This document shows, piece after piece, positions 38,369-49,378 of a stretch of 64,000 nucleotides of DNA. Made by a program: the position numbers and the translations under genes. How positions within the stretch are numbered: position 1 is the first letter of the stretch; every line of letters begins with the position of its first letter. Source of the DNA: Nephrotoma appendiculata (lineage: Eukaryota > Arthropoda > Insecta > Diptera > Tipulidae). The notes under the pieces are model-generated. The model worked only from the letters and a program-made list of their open reading frames with translations, did not search any database and was not told the origin of the DNA. Where the stretch lies: the NCBI GenBank assembly GCA_947310385.1, contig OX371225.1:32561762-32625761 (forward strand). Reading direction: 5' to 3'.

Positions 38369-39264
38369 ACGCAGCAGACGGAATTATCACCACCAAATTT
38401 TGGGGCGCTGGTAATAGGAAACCTAGTACGGCACACCGTACTAGGTACAAGGTACGTACACCTATTACTATTCTGGTGACATTCAAGTGCAAATTATTAA
38501 TTTTTTTTTCGTATTTCTAAAAAAAAACCGTATGGGTAAAATATGGTGAAGACGCCGGTGAACGCCATTTTACAGTAAACAACATCGTGCGACAAATTAC
38601 TCGAAATTTACTAAAATTACTAGCGTCATCGGTGTATTACTAACGGGATCGAGTATATCGCTACAGTCAAGTCAAAAACAAAACACATTCAAAATTTACT
38701 GTACATCAGTAATTACATACCATACATAACCAGCTGGTAATCTACGTACGCAACAACTTTAACCGGCATCGTTAATCAGAATTCACGCACTATTGAAAAA
38801 GCTGCAATTGAAAAATATATAAAATTTGCCGTGCGGCAGCAATCAACACCAGCAGTAGGAGCAAGGACACCAGCAAAATTATTCAAGGTTAATTTGTTTT
38901 ATTTTTTTTTTTTTTATTTCTTTACACATGTTGTGGAAACATGTAACATTATAAAATTTATATATTTTTTTTTTTAAGTTTGACAAAATAACATTTTCGA
39001 AATTTAACGTAGAATCAATCAATTGCAAAACTAACATAGAATTAAGAGACTGTAAAATTTTCACCATCAATATTTCGTGTGTTTAGCATTCACAGTTAAT
39101 TTTTAAATTTAAAAAAAAAACGGTCATCATCATTACATTTTCTTTTGACATTTTCGTTTTATTGTAGATCATTAGTTGAATTATTACTAAGCTTTTATGG
39201 TTAATGTCTCGTGCGGCAGAACGACTAAATATAATTATTGTGAATTAAGAGTTACAAATTAAAC
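38369..39264 (+). other. Gypsy 5' untranslated leader
   Basis: About 900 bp between primer binding site and the gag ATG. No ORF of interest; several A/T runs (for example 38899-38911 and 39110-39120). It presumably carries packaging signals, which I cannot locate. Confidence 0.55.
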
Positions 39265-40126
39265 ATGACGAACGGAAAAGAAAATAAACAAGAACACGAC
39301 GATAGCATGGACGAACAGGACGAACCCGGTAGGGCCGAAGTTAAAAGCGCGGCGGCTATAAATTTACAGCCCTTCTGGGTTAACGACGTACAAAATTGGT
39401 TCCATTTAGCGGAAATTACTTTCGATATAGCACGCGTAAAAACGATAGACACAAATATCTACATGTATTACGTTCACTACCCCAACAAAAAATGAATACG
39501 ACTCTATCGGATCTAATAAAGAATCCACCGGACCAAGACCATTATCAGTACATAAAACAATTGTTGCTAGAACGGATGTCACCCTCAGATGAAAGACAAC
39601 TAGAAATCTTACTGAGTGGGCAAGGCATTGGTGATCAAAAGCCGTCGGAAACATTGAGATACACCCAAAACCGAGCTAGCAACAATTTTCCCGAAAATAT
39701 AATTCGGTCGCTCTGGATTAGAAAAATGCCAGAAATCGTCAGAATCGCAATTGCCGCGCAGCCGGAAAATGTACTAGTCGACTCACTAGCGAGAACGGCA
39801 GACAAAATATTCGACGCCATGTCGATACAACAACAAGGCAATATAGGAGCGGTACACAGTTCGAAACGCTCGCCACTTAATAATAAATACCATAATAAAA
39901 CCACGGGTAAGAGCCACGAGACTATACGCGAATCCTCAACAAATGTAAGTACCTTCAAAGATCGAATTGTACGACTTGAGGAGACGGTTAAAAAATTTTT
40001 CTCTAAAAACAGAAGTCCGTCGCGCGGACGTTTCCGATTTACATCTAATTCTCGAACACGTTCGCATTCACCTTACAGTGCCACCAACTCGAACGTCCAA
40101 GATATTTGTTGGTATCACACTATGTA

Positions 40127-40160
40127 AAGGGTTTTTCAATAAGAGCACTTCAACTTTTTT
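40127..40160 (+). repeat. Mariner left terminal inverted repeat
   Basis: Begins AAGGGTTTTTCAATAAGAGC. Pairs with 41393-41426 with several mismatches; the TA target copy lies just outside. Confidence 0.88.
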
Positions 40161-40228
40161 GAATAAAACACAAACTGTTCGACTTTTGAACTAACTTTTT
40201 TTTTATTAACGAATTTGAACATATACAT

Positions 40229-41314
40229 TTAAGTATGAATCTCGGTTTCTTTTGCATGACCACCGCGTGCACGTTTTACGAAGTCCAATCTTTGAACCCA
40301 ATTTTCGACCACTCTTTCACATAAATCGGCCGAAATTCCAGCAATTTCCCGATCTATATTGGCTCTGAGCTCTTGCAACGTTGCCGGCTTATTTGCATAG
40401 ACCAATGACTTCACATAACCCCAAAAAAAATAATCTAGAGGTGTCAAATCACACGAGCGCGGCGGCCACTGGACGGGCTCATTTCGCGAAATAACACGCT
40501 CATCGAACTTAGTCTTCAATAACGCGATTGTATCGTGTGATGTGTGGCATGTGGCCCCGTCCTGTTGAAACCACATGTCGTCCAAGTTCATTCCATTCAA
40601 TTGCGGCCAAAAAAAATCGTTTATCATATCGGGATATCGAGTTCCATTAATAGTAACGTGGCGATCGTTATCGTCGATGAAAAAATATGGCCCAATGACG
40701 CCGCCGGCATGTAATCCGCACCAAACAGTGTCTTTTTCGGGATGCAACGGTGCCTCAAGAATCACGTGTGGGTTGCTTCCTGCCCAGTAACGCATATTTT
40801 GCTTGTTGACAAATCCATTTAGCCAAAAGTGAGCCTCATCGCTGAAGATGATTTTTCGGTGAAAATCTGCATCATTTTCGATTTGCTCTTGAGCCCAATT
40901 CACGAATCGGCGTCGCTTCAAATGGTGAAACGGCTTTAGTTGTTGTGTCAGCTTGATCTTATACGGATGTAGGCCAAGATCTTTACGTAAAATTCGCCAC
41001 AATGATGTCACAGAAAGGCCCAATTGCTGCGAACGTCGTGTGAGCGACACATTCGCGTCTTCTTGAACTGAAGCCCTGGCGGCTGCGATGTTTTCAACAC
41101 TTCGAGCACTTCTTCCTCTCGAGGGCACCGGAACATTATGTAGCGAAAACGTAGACTCAAATTTTGCCACTATACGGTCGATTGTCGAACGGGCTGGCTT
41201 GTTAAATGGACCGTAAAATGGCTGTAATGCTCTTAAAGTAGCAGCAACAGAACGATTATTTTGATAAAAAATTTGCACGATTTGCAATCGCTGTTCACGT
41301 GTGTAGCGTTCCAT
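40229..41314 (-). CDS. Mariner-like transposase, apparently intact, 361 aa
   Basis: I start at the ATG at 41312-41314 (M-E-R-Y-T-R-E-Q); the frame is open further, to 41422, but that runs into the inverted repeat. Two helix-turn-helix regions (about 1-60 and 95-130) should bind the terminal repeats. The RNase H-fold catalytic triad is visible: F-S-D-E-A-H-F (Asp near 157), F-Q-Q-D-G-A-T (Asp near 251) and S-C-D-L-T-P-L-D-Y (Asp near 288), with 36 residues between the last two, so a D,D36D count, near but not equal to mariner D34D or maT D37D. The motif W-P-P-R-S-C-D-L-T-P-L-D-Y-F is typical of an insect/ant clade. No stop or frameshift, so it could still be active. Confidence 0.92.
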   Translation of the reverse strand: MERYTREQRLQIVQIFYQNNRSVAATLRALQPFYGPFNKPARSTIDRIVAKFESTFSLHNVPVPSRGRSARSVENIAAARASVQEDANVSLTRRSQQLGLSVTSLWRILRKDLGLHPYKIKLTQQLKPFHHLKRRRFVNWAQEQIENDADFHRKIIFSDEAHFWLNGFVNKQNMRYWAGSNPHVILEAPLHPEKDTVWCGLHAGGVIGPYFFIDDNDRHVTINGTRYPDMINDFFWPQLNGMNLDDMWFQQDGATCHTSHDTIALLKTKFDERVISRNEPVQWPPRSCDLTPLDYFFWGYVKSLVYANKPATLQELRANIDREIAGISADLCERVVENWVQRLDFVKRARGGHAKETEIHT

Positions 41315-41392
41315 GATGAAATGTATACTAATGAAGTTTCCAAATGACAAAAGATTAATAAAAAATATGGCGTCGTTCGCCGTCCCTATCGG

Positions 41393-41426
41393 AAAAAAGT
41401 TGAAGCGCACCTGTTGAAACACCCTT
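41393..41426 (-). repeat. Mariner right terminal inverted repeat
   Basis: Read inward: AAGGGTGTTTCAACAGGTGC. Followed by TA at 41427-41428. Confidence 0.88.
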
Positions 41427-41490
41427 TATAAACAAAACGCTAGAAAGTGCCGCAAGCCATGCACGTATCGCTCAATGAGCAACAACACTA

Positions 41491-41856
41491 GTGAAGAAAA
41501 AAAAACTTATAAATCACACGGTCGAGTCGGCGACATCCTTGACTTTAAATAACAGTCGCCTCTTTATTCATGATAAATATAATAAACTAACTTTCCTTAT
41601 AGACACGGGGGCTAATCTTTCAGTGCTCCCAGTCCGACGTTTTTTAACATCCATATATAATACGTCGAAATCTGTTGATCTAGTACTATCAGCTGCCAAT
41701 GGCACATCAATAAATACCTACGGAACGAAATTACTCCAGGTAAATATCGGACTCAAAAGGTCGTTCACTCACGCTTTCGTCTTAGCGTCAGTGAACCGTC
41801 CGATCATTGGCGCTAATTTTCTTAGTAAATTCGGCCTCTTAGTCGATCTTAAATGA
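41491..41856 (+). pseudogene. pro: Gypsy aspartic protease domain
   Basis: A 121-codon frame with L-I-D-T-G-A-N-L-S-V-L-P at about residues 36-47, the retropepsin active site, and the second conserved I-I-G-A-N-F-L motif near 107-113. The active-site residues look intact. It ends at TGA before the RT and in a different frame from it, so gag-pol continuity is broken on this side. It overlaps the gag tail, a normal arrangement. Confidence 0.85.
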
Positions 41857-41954
41857 AAGCGGCTGATCGATCCAGTGACGCAGCTGTCGATCAATGCAAT
41901 AACGGTTCGAGTTAATACACCTACACCGATATATTACGCAATCGATAATATAGA

Positions 41955-43478
41955 TATGGCACGCTGCTTAAGAAGTATCCTTCCCTAACAGCCGAGCCAA
42001 ATTATAATTCACCGGTACGACATTCCGTGGTCCATCACATAGTAACGACAGGTCATTTACCGGTATCGAGGACACGAAGACTAGATCCGGTGCGCCATAA
42101 AGCAGCATTCACTGAATTTCAGCATATGGTGGAATTAGGGATTTGCCGACCATCTGCATCTCCCGTCTCTTGTCCATTGCATATGGTTAAAAAGAAAGAT
42201 AACGATTGGAGACCGTGCGGGGACTATGGGCGACTAAACACGGTTACGATACCGGATCATTACCCGATACCTCATATACAAGATTTCTCTATGCACTTGC
42301 ATGGCTGTACAATCTTCTCCAAAATCAACCTTGTTAGGGCTTATCATTTAATTCCCGTCGCTCCTGAAGACGTTCACAAAACGGCAATCACTACACCATT
42401 CGGCCGCTTCGAATTCAACCGAATGCCGTTTGGTCTACGTAATGCCGCGCAAACTTTCCAGCGATTCATGAATGAGGTTATCCGTGACTTAAACTTCGTC
42501 TTCGTATACATTGACGACATTCTTATGGCATCTCAAACGCAAGAACATCACGAACGGCATTTGTAAACTCTTTTCCAACGACTAACCGAGTTCGATGTTC
42601 ACATAAAGCGTTCGAAATGTATTTTCGGGGCTAAAACTCTAGATTTTCTTAGCCACAAGATAACATAAAATGAAATTCTACCTTCTCCTGAGAGGATTGA
42701 TGCCATTACGCAATTCCCGGCTCCAACAACAATCAAACGCATTCAGCAATTTATTGGAATGGTAAATTATTACCATCGATTTATTCCGAAACTTGCTGAA
42801 ACGCTCCGACCGATCCACTCCCACTTGGCCGCTCTATTGAAGAAGCCCAAGACACCTAGGAACTTTTCCTGGCCCGAAGAGTGCCAAAACGCATTCTCAA
42901 AATTAAAGAGTGAATTAGCTAATATAGCCATGTTAGCTCACCTGCTGAACAATGCAAAATTCAGCGTGACGACTGCATCGAACACTGCCGTAGGAGCTGT
43001 TCTGCAACAGTACAATAACGATTGTTGGGAACCATTAGGATTTTTCTCTAAGAAACGTTCAGATGCTGAACGAAAATACTCAGCATTCGATCGGGAATTA
43101 CTCGCAATATATCTAGCAGTCAAACACTTCAGATATTTTGTTGAAGGTAGGGACTTTACCATTTATACCGACCATAAGCCACTAACTAAAGCCATTCAGT
43201 CTAAAACTGAACGTAATCCAAGACAATCGCGACACTTGGATTATATTGGTCAATTTACCACGGATATTCGGCATGTGAACGGTAAAGACAACGTGGTCGC
43301 GGATGCATTATCCCGCATGACTGACAACGAAACTGCAACAGTTGAGACACGTTTCGACTTCAATACAATCATTAATGCGCAAAAAGCAGACTTAGAACTA
43401 CAGAATTTACTTTCATGTTCTATATGTCACGCTAGTTCCAACATGAAACTAGAGCTTTTAAAATTTGCAGAATTCTAA
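41955..43478 (+). pseudogene. pol: Gypsy reverse transcriptase-RNase H, catalytically damaged
   Basis: One frame with two stops (TAA at 42564 and near 42666) and then the stop at 43478. RT motifs: W-R-P-C-G-D-Y, F-S-K-I-N-L-V-R-A, M-P-F-G-L-R-N-A, V-Y-I-D-D-I-L. In the third-listed position F-S-K-I-D-L is expected; the first catalytic Asp is Asn here (GAC to AAC would do it). RNase H: V-T-T-A-S-N-T-A where V-T/D-D-A-S is expected, so its first Asp is Thr; later motifs (F-D-R-E-L-L-A, Y-T-D-H-K-P-L, V-A-D-A-L-S-R) are present. Each change alone should abolish or cripple activity. Confidence 0.88.
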
Positions 43479-43496
43479 ATCTACTGTGAAATATCG

Positions 43497-44508
43497 TTGG
43501 GTACTAATCGCCCATACATCGCAGAATCATTACGCCGACAAATCTTTGACTCTTTACATAACATTTCACATCCTGGTGTCCGTGCTACTCGTAAATTGAT
43601 TACGACTCACTATTTCTGGCCTAGCATAAACAAAGATGTGAACAATTGGGCACAATCTTGTTTATCCTGCCAGCGTTCGAAAATCCACCGGCATACGAGT
43701 TCGCCGATTGGACGATTCGAAATTCCACTAGGTCGATTCGAACATATCCACTTGGATATAGTTGGTCCGCTTCCACCGTCCAATGAATATACTTACCTTT
43801 TGACCTGTGTCGACCGATTTACTCGTTGGCCCGAAGCATATTGCATGACCAATATGTCTGCAAATACCATTGCCAAAACATTCGTAGGTAATTACATATC
43901 TCGATTCAGCGTTCCACAAACTATAACAACCGCCCAAGGCACGCAATTCGAATCAAAATTGTCAAGCCAATGGCATGGTTGAACGATTTCACCGACAGCT
44001 CAAAGCTGCTCTCAAGGCCCGAGAAAACCCGGTTCATTGGAGCTCCAAAATTCCTATCGTTCTTCTTGGAATTCGAGCAACGACCAAAGAAGATCTTAAG
44101 TGCTCACCAGCTTAGATGGTTTACGGACAAACTCTCAGGTTACCCGGTGAGTTCTTTATCGAAAATCTTCTTTCACCAACGCCTTCAACCGACACAGTCA
44201 TCGATCAACTTCGCACCACCATGCAAAATCTTATACCCACACCAACTGGAACACCGAAACAAAACGATATTTTTGTCCGAAATCACTCGATAATTGCGAT
44301 TACGTTCTCGTACGAACGGACAAAGTTCGCATCGGACTACAAGCCCCTTATGAGGGCCCATTTAAAGTAATACGCCGTTTACGAAAGCAGTTCATCATCA
44401 CGATTAAAGGCAAGAATCAACCGATCACGATCGATAGATTGAAACCGGCATACGGCATACTCTGTTCCACCAAGCGATTACCGGCGCGAACTCGAAAAGC
44501 CGTATAAG
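43497..44508 (+). pseudogene. int: Gypsy integrase, broken, with lost catalytic Asp
   Basis: The zinc site H-x(3)-H…C-x-x-C is clear (H-N-I-S-H-P-G; C-L-S-C-Q-R) and the first catalytic Asp is present (H-L-D-I-V-G-P). The second should be in T-D-Q-G-T-Q-F, but the sequence gives T-A-Q-G-T-Q-F. Just after, about 20 codons of the usual domain are missing and the frame shifts near 43960-43985; the third motif (N-G-M-V-E-R-F-H-R) is in the shifted frame. Downstream pieces reach a C-terminal L-K-P-A-Y-G-I segment near 44440-44470 and a TAA near 44508, with further shifts. Confidence 0.85.
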
Positions 44509-44553
44509 TATTCGCAATTAATCTAATTCTGTCTACCGTGGCATTTGATCTGC

Positions 44554-44561
44554 GAGGGGGG
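44554..44561 (+). other. Gypsy polypurine tract
   Basis: GAGGGGGG followed by TAG and then the 3' LTR TGTAGCGG. Position and composition fit the plus-strand primer site. Confidence 0.7.
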
Positions 44562-44564
44562 TAG

Positions 44565-44868
44565 TGTAGCGGTACAATTATTTGAAATCGAAATAATTGT
44601 ATCCGTACAACAAAACACGATTTTGCTAGATTTCTCGTTTTTATCTGGGCGCACCCCTGTTGTTACCAACTACACAAAAAATCAAAAATGAAAAATAAAA
44701 AAACAAAAATTCAATTTACAATCCAGAAACGTCAAGGACTTGGTGGTGAAAATTATAAATTAAATAAAATTGTATAATTAATAATAATTAATAATAAAAA
44801 TGTTAAAATATATAAGAAATCAACATCTTTTACATCCCAAACGGAGAAAGCATAACTAAATACACATA
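44565..44868 (+). repeat. Gypsy 3' LTR
   Basis: 304 bp; begins TGTAGCGGTACAATT and ends AAATACACATA. Differs from the 5' LTR by 4 substitutions and two 2-bp deletions. Confidence 0.9.
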
Positions 44869-44985
44869 GGTGAATTTGATTTGAATAAAGGTGAATTTGA
44901 TTCGGAAAAGGATGATTATGTTTTGAAAAAGGAGAATTTGATTTGAATAGAGTTGGATTTGATTTGGAAAAGGTTGAATTGGGAG
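44869..44985. repeat. Degenerate ~21-bp tandem repeat (GGTGAATTTGATTTGAATAAA)
   Basis: Repeats of GAATTTGATTTGAATAAAGG with variants (GATTCGGAAAAGG, GATTTGGAAAAGG) continue from the stub at 37990-38042, which marks the uninterrupted pre-insertion locus. Confidence 0.75.
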
Positions 44986-47161
44986 TGCAAAACCTATATT
45001 AATCAACATTTCAGTTAACTTTCGTGGACATAGAACAAACAAAAAATGTCACTTATTTACAATCTTTATACTTCTTCAATTATGTACACATTCTTAGTAT
45101 TTTATATAAATATGTATGTACAATTAATAAGTTCAAAGTAAACGAAATGTTTTAGGGTTCGTAAAAATTAATAAAGTTTTAGAAAATTCAGTTCGCACGG
45201 AAAAAACGAACACTATTCAGCTAGGACTACTACTCTCTATTCTTGAAATAGTAGTTCGCCGAAAAACATATTTGTAACAATTTTCGTACACTGTTAAACA
45301 CGATACAGCAAATAGTTTATAATTTTGTAGACAAAATGTCTGTTCCCAAGATAAAATTCAGTTGAACAGTTCTGAAGAAAATAATTAGTTCGTTCAGTGT
45401 AAATTTTAGAACGAAAAAAAAAATAACACGTCCGAAACTTTTATTTTCTTCAAACAAATAAAAAAACATAGTTGAACAATAAAAAATGGAATGAAATTGA
45501 TTGATTTTTTGCCTTAAGGTATGCAGGACGAAAATAAAAATCTGTGTACCTAAATATTTAAATTTTTTATAACCTAAACGAAGTTTTATACTAAGTTAAT
45601 TTTTTTACGAATAAAATATTCGCTTTAAATTTAACGAACTTTTTCTTTATGTATGAAAATGTGTGCTTCATGCAAAGTGTATACTCCATCCAGTTCGTTG
45701 ATACGTCGGTTGTGTACTATATACACATATAATACATTTGAGTTACATGAAAAGTTGTGCTTAAATTTTCATGAAAAACTCAGAATAAATTTATAAGAAA
45801 GTCTAAAAAAAATACGTTAAAAACATTATCGTAAACAAGCTTTGATGTATAAATATAGCGAAAGCAACAACAAAAAATAGCATTCAAATGACGTTAAGAT
45901 ATCAATGTCAAGCTTTCGGATTTTATTTTAGCTTTATATGTTTTACGTTGGTTATACGAGAGTATACGTATAATGCTGGCTGGCAAGGAATAATGAATCA
46001 CTGTTATAGTTACATGAATTTAACATTTTATTCTATCCATTTTGAATGTGGTATGTTTTGTTAGTGTTTCTTTATAACTAGCTCCATATGCAAAAATACG
46101 AAAATGTTTTAGACAATGGAACCTACAACTATACATAAATTCAAAAGCATTAAGAATTTTAAATATTTTAGATTTTTAAATTTTTTATTTTCGTAAATGC
46201 ATTATACCTAAAAGTTTAACTTTTAGAAATGAAAAATAATTTTATATAGTTTATGTATAGATTTTTAATTTTCAAAGCTCATGCATAACATTTTTTAAGG
46301 TTTCAAAGTTTAATACATATATGTTATGGTTTTGTTTGAAGTGTGGGCATTTTGTATTTAGTGGCAAGAAATAACATTTTATAAATTAAAAGTTTTTTAA
46401 AAGTGTTTAATGCAGAGTATTTCAACAAATATATTGTGCAAAACAATAGGACACATGTCGGTGTATACATTTTTAATGAAAATAGTTGAGTGAACGAATC
46501 CCGGCAATAAAATGGGTTCTAAGTGCGACAACAACAACAACCGATACCATTACTTGATATACCAAAACAACAACTGAACTTTCTTGGAACAGCAGCCAAT
46601 ATCAAATAACCTGCAAATCTGCAGCAACCAAAATATTGTTCGAATTCATTTCAACACAGACACTTGGTGGTCAAGTGGTTCATCACTAAGTGTCACCAAA
46701 CCAAAGATTGTTAGTTCGAGTTGTGCTGATTAGTAATTATGTTTATTTAATTGGACTAATTTTAAACTTGAAAAATTGTATAAAATAGAACGATTAATAA
46801 AATAAAAAGGTATAGTAGACATACATACATCAGCTTACTTACTTCTTTCTGTGTCTTCACTTGCGCTTTGGTGTTGGCCTCACCCGTGGTAACCAAGCTA
46901 ATCTTGTGAATCTGCAAACCACAGAATTTAAGTCTTTCGAGCTGGATCGCCAGTGGAAGGTGATCCGCTAAATGGTTGTATATTATTGAGAAAAAAACAA
47001 CAATAATAATTTGTGGCGTGTGCCTAGGCCAACAGAGGCACGTTTATAATCAAACAAAAAAGTCACTAGAGTCTACGAATAAACTAAACAACAAATAAGG
47101 AAAGGTAAGTAGCATCGAAGAACTTGTAGATCAGATAACAAAATATTATGATACCGATATC
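44986..47161. other. Non-coding AT-rich spacer
   Basis: No gene seen. A stretch at about 46661-46730 has tRNA-like promoter words (TGGTCAAGTGG, AGTTCGAG) but does not fold as a tRNA. A GTAAGT donor-like site at 47104 may belong to the leader of the BEL-type fragment that begins near 47162; I could not find LTRs for that fragment. Confidence 0.45.
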
Positions 47162-47349
47162 ATGATAACAAAATTACCGGCAGTGGATTTAAATTTGCCT
47201 TACTTCACCAAACGGAAGCAGATTCGCAGAAATTATGACATCTTGCTGGATGATATGCATAAACGATTTGAAGAACAACCACGTCCATCGTTTGGTCTTG
47301 AGGTTGCTCCGAGCCAAAGTCAACATGAAAGAAGGGTTGGGTATGTAAT

Positions 47350-47483
47350 CTCGCATTACAAAATCTCGCATTCAAAATCTCGCATTACAAAATCTCGCAT
47401 TACAAAATCTCGCATTACAAAATCTCGCATTACAAAATCTCGCATTACAAAATCTCGCGTTACAAAATCTCGCATAACAATTT
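47350..47483. repeat. Left terminal array of the MULE, 15-bp units
   Basis: CTCGCATTACAAAAT repeated about nine times (starts near 47350, 47365, 47379, then every 15 bp to 47469), with one 14-bp unit and one CTCGCGT variant. The last unit runs into the hairpin at 47469. Confidence 0.95.
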
Positions 47484-47544
47484 CCCGTACATTTATGTAA
47501 TTGCGCGCGCGATTACATAAATGTACGGGAAATTGTTATGCGAG
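47469..47544. repeat. Perfect 33-bp hairpin with GC-alternating loop
   Basis: 47469-47501 and 47512-47544 are exact reverse complements (start CTCGCATAACAATTTCCCGT), with a 10-nt loop TGCGCGCGCG. It could extrude as a cruciform; the alternating GC loop could also adopt Z-form. The right half recurs, in the same orientation, near 49466-49492 with one change (ATTATTATG for ATTGTTATG). Confidence 0.93.
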
Positions 47545-47842
47545 AATTAAAGTATCAGAAATTGCAAGCAAGGTAAACTATATGAAAAATGTATGATAAT
47601 TAAGCAGGCTGATAAATAATAAATAAATGAATATTTACACGTATGTATGTCACATACATAAAACGAAAAGAAAATCATCAACATATTTAGCTTGAATTAA
47701 TTCCAGAATAATTAAATCTTAATTTATTATACTAGACACTATAAGGCGAGTATTATAAATGAAATTTAAAATAAAAATTAAATAATGAATTGAAATTTAA
47801 TTAAATATATTACAAGTAATATTATATAAAATACATATATTT

Positions 47843-49278
47843 ATGTATGTTATTATGAATATTTCCATTACCACGTCTAACAAAGGAGGAAAAAAGTTAT
47901 TTGTCGGCGGCTACTGCTACCATCTAAGCCGGAAAACCGAAAAAACGTACAATTGGGTTTGCAGCAAGCAAAAAAGTCAATTATGTAAAGGACGCGTGGT
48001 AACTCGTATCGAAGGACAAGAACACGAAATAGTAAAATGTACCTCCAACCATTCCCATGAGCCCATAGCACACGAGAAGATAGTCGCACAAGCAAACGCA
48101 GATGTCAAACAATGTGCTAAAAATACGGAAACAATACCATCTCATATATTGAGAGAATCAATTATAAATACACCAAGCCACTCACGTGTGTATCTTCCTA
48201 CAAAAATGGCCCAAAAAATTAAAATTAAACGAGTTCGTGCTAATAAACCTAAAGAACCTGAAACGCTTGAAAATATAATAATTCCGGAAAATCTTCGTTA
48301 CATTGAAGGAGAATTATTCATATTAAATGAAGATTATTTTGACGGAGACAAAATTATTTTGATGGGGACTATTTCTTCCTTAAAACTGCTTGGTGAATCA
48401 AGTTGTTGGATTATGGATGGAACTTTCGATGTAGTTCCATCTATAATGCGACAACTTTTTTCAATACATGGACGTATTGAGGGAAAAATAGTTCCATTGA
48501 TATTTTGTTTAATGAGTAAAAAATCTAAAAAGGTCTACGATCAGTTATTTTTTAACTTAAAAAAAATATGCTTAGAATATGAAATTAGTATCAATCCAGA
48601 ACGAATAATATGCGATTTTGAAAAGACTATTGTATCGTCTGCCAAAGTTTTTTTCCCAAACGCATCGTTTAAAGGATGCCTCTTTCACTTTGGCCAAATA
48701 ATATGGTGCAAAATCCAAAAGAGGGACTAGCGGCAAAATATGGAAACAATGAAAATTTTTCAATCCAAATCAGGATGATTAAAAGTATAGCCTTTGTTCC
48801 ACCAAACGAAGTCGATAATTATTTCAGGAGCTTGTCTAGGAAATTTAATGACAAGGACGTAAAAAACATTGGAGTTTGGTTTAAAAAAAATTATATTGGA
48901 GAAGGCAGTCAACGGCCCAGATATAAACCTGAATTTTGGGCTATCGGCGACAACGATAATGGATCGGAGACCTTCCCGCGAACACAAAATAGCGTAGAAG
49001 CTTGGCACCGCCGTCTCAAGGTAATAGTCGGAAAACGTCACGCCGGTATACACAAAATTTTGGAAGATTTGGGAAAGGAAAGCATTTTAGCAAAGTCGCA
49101 GGTCGAGAGAGCTCAATGTGGTGAAAGAATGCCAAATAACAAAAAACTTATAAAAAAAAATAAAAATATAAAAAGAATTATTACGAAAAGGCTTAAAATT
49201 AAAAAACAGATTTTTTGCGGCGTATTGCGCATAATATTTTATTGGGATAGTTTTAATAATAAATTGTATTTTAAATAA
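47843..49278 (+). pseudogene. FLYWCH-type MULE transposase, one frameshift
   Basis: First frame 47843-48730 (295 aa): FLYWCH zinc finger at about 15-75 (Y-N-W-V-C…C-K-G-R…H-S-H), then a MULE transposase domain with W-I-M-D-G-T-F (first Asp near 193) and I-I-C-D-F-E-K (second Asp near 257), followed by G-C-L-F-H-F. The frame ends at TAG 48728-48730 but the protein clearly continues in the next frame (about 48715-49278), which holds N-S-V-E-A-W-H-R-R-L-K, the expected catalytic Glu region. A single small indel near 48715-48728 explains the break. The DNA-cutting residues all seem present, so the copy may have died recently. Confidence 0.85.
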
Positions 49279-49378
49279 AAATTTTGAATTAAATAATTGT
49301 ATGAAAAAATTAAATAGGTTATTTTTAAAAACATTAACAAGACTCATCTTCCATATGTCGGCCTTGGTTGGAATAGAT

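Larger units (their letters stand above)
40127..41426 (-). mobile_element. Complete mariner-like (Tc1/mariner superfamily) transposon, 1300 bp
   Basis: About 34-bp terminal inverted repeats (40127-40160 and 41393-41426): left AAGGGTTTTTCAATAAG, right read inward AAGGGTGTTTCAACAGG, both continuing to CTTCAACTTTTTT. TA duplications at 40125-40126 and 41427-41428. The single ORF on the minus strand is intact. Length, TIRs, TA target and transposase type all fit the superfamily. It is nested in Gypsy gag, so it is the younger of the two. Confidence 0.95.
39265..41559 (+). pseudogene. gag: Gypsy gag, frameshifted and interrupted by the mariner element
   Basis: Starts at ATG 39265 and contains the insect Gypsy gag signature P-F-W-x(5)-W-F-x(2)-A-E near residues 36-49. 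The first frame stops at 39495; the continuation (S-D-L-I then S-D-E-R-Q-L-E-I-L-L, S-L-W-I-R-K-M-P) is in another frame open to 40127, so one indel lies near 39470-39490. A basic, serine/arginine-rich tail (R-S-P-S-R-G-R-F-R) precedes the zinc knuckle, whose first half (C-W-Y-H) is at about 40108. The mariner sits right there. Counting the 1300-bp element plus one TA (1302 bp), the frame resumes after 41428 and supplies the other knuckle cysteines (K-C-R-K-P-C) before a stop near 41559. Confidence 0.85.
38043..44868 (+). mobile_element. Ty3/Gypsy LTR retrotransposon, decayed, with nested mariner
   Basis: LTRs 38043-38350 (308 bp) and 44565-44868 (304 bp) flank gag, protease, RT-RNase H and integrase in Gypsy order. 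The target duplication is GGTG (38039-38042 and 44869-44872), or AGGTG if the LTR end is set one base earlier. The LTRs differ by 4 substitutions and two 2-bp indels, so the insertion is older than the BEL/Pao one. All coding domains are damaged by frameshifts, stops or lost catalytic residues, and a 1300-bp mariner-like element sits in gag. Without the mariner the element is about 5.5 kb. It cannot move on its own. Confidence 0.93.

Noticed and set aside
37448..38492. Minus-strand ORFs around the Gypsy 5' LTR
   Set aside because: They cross the LTR boundary or lie in AT-rich spacer and show no motif.
46661..46730. tRNA gene or tRNA-derived SINE
   Set aside because: A-box-like TGGTCAAGTGG and B-box-like AGTTCGAG are suitably spaced, but the T-stem and acceptor stem do not pair, and no SINE tail is seen.
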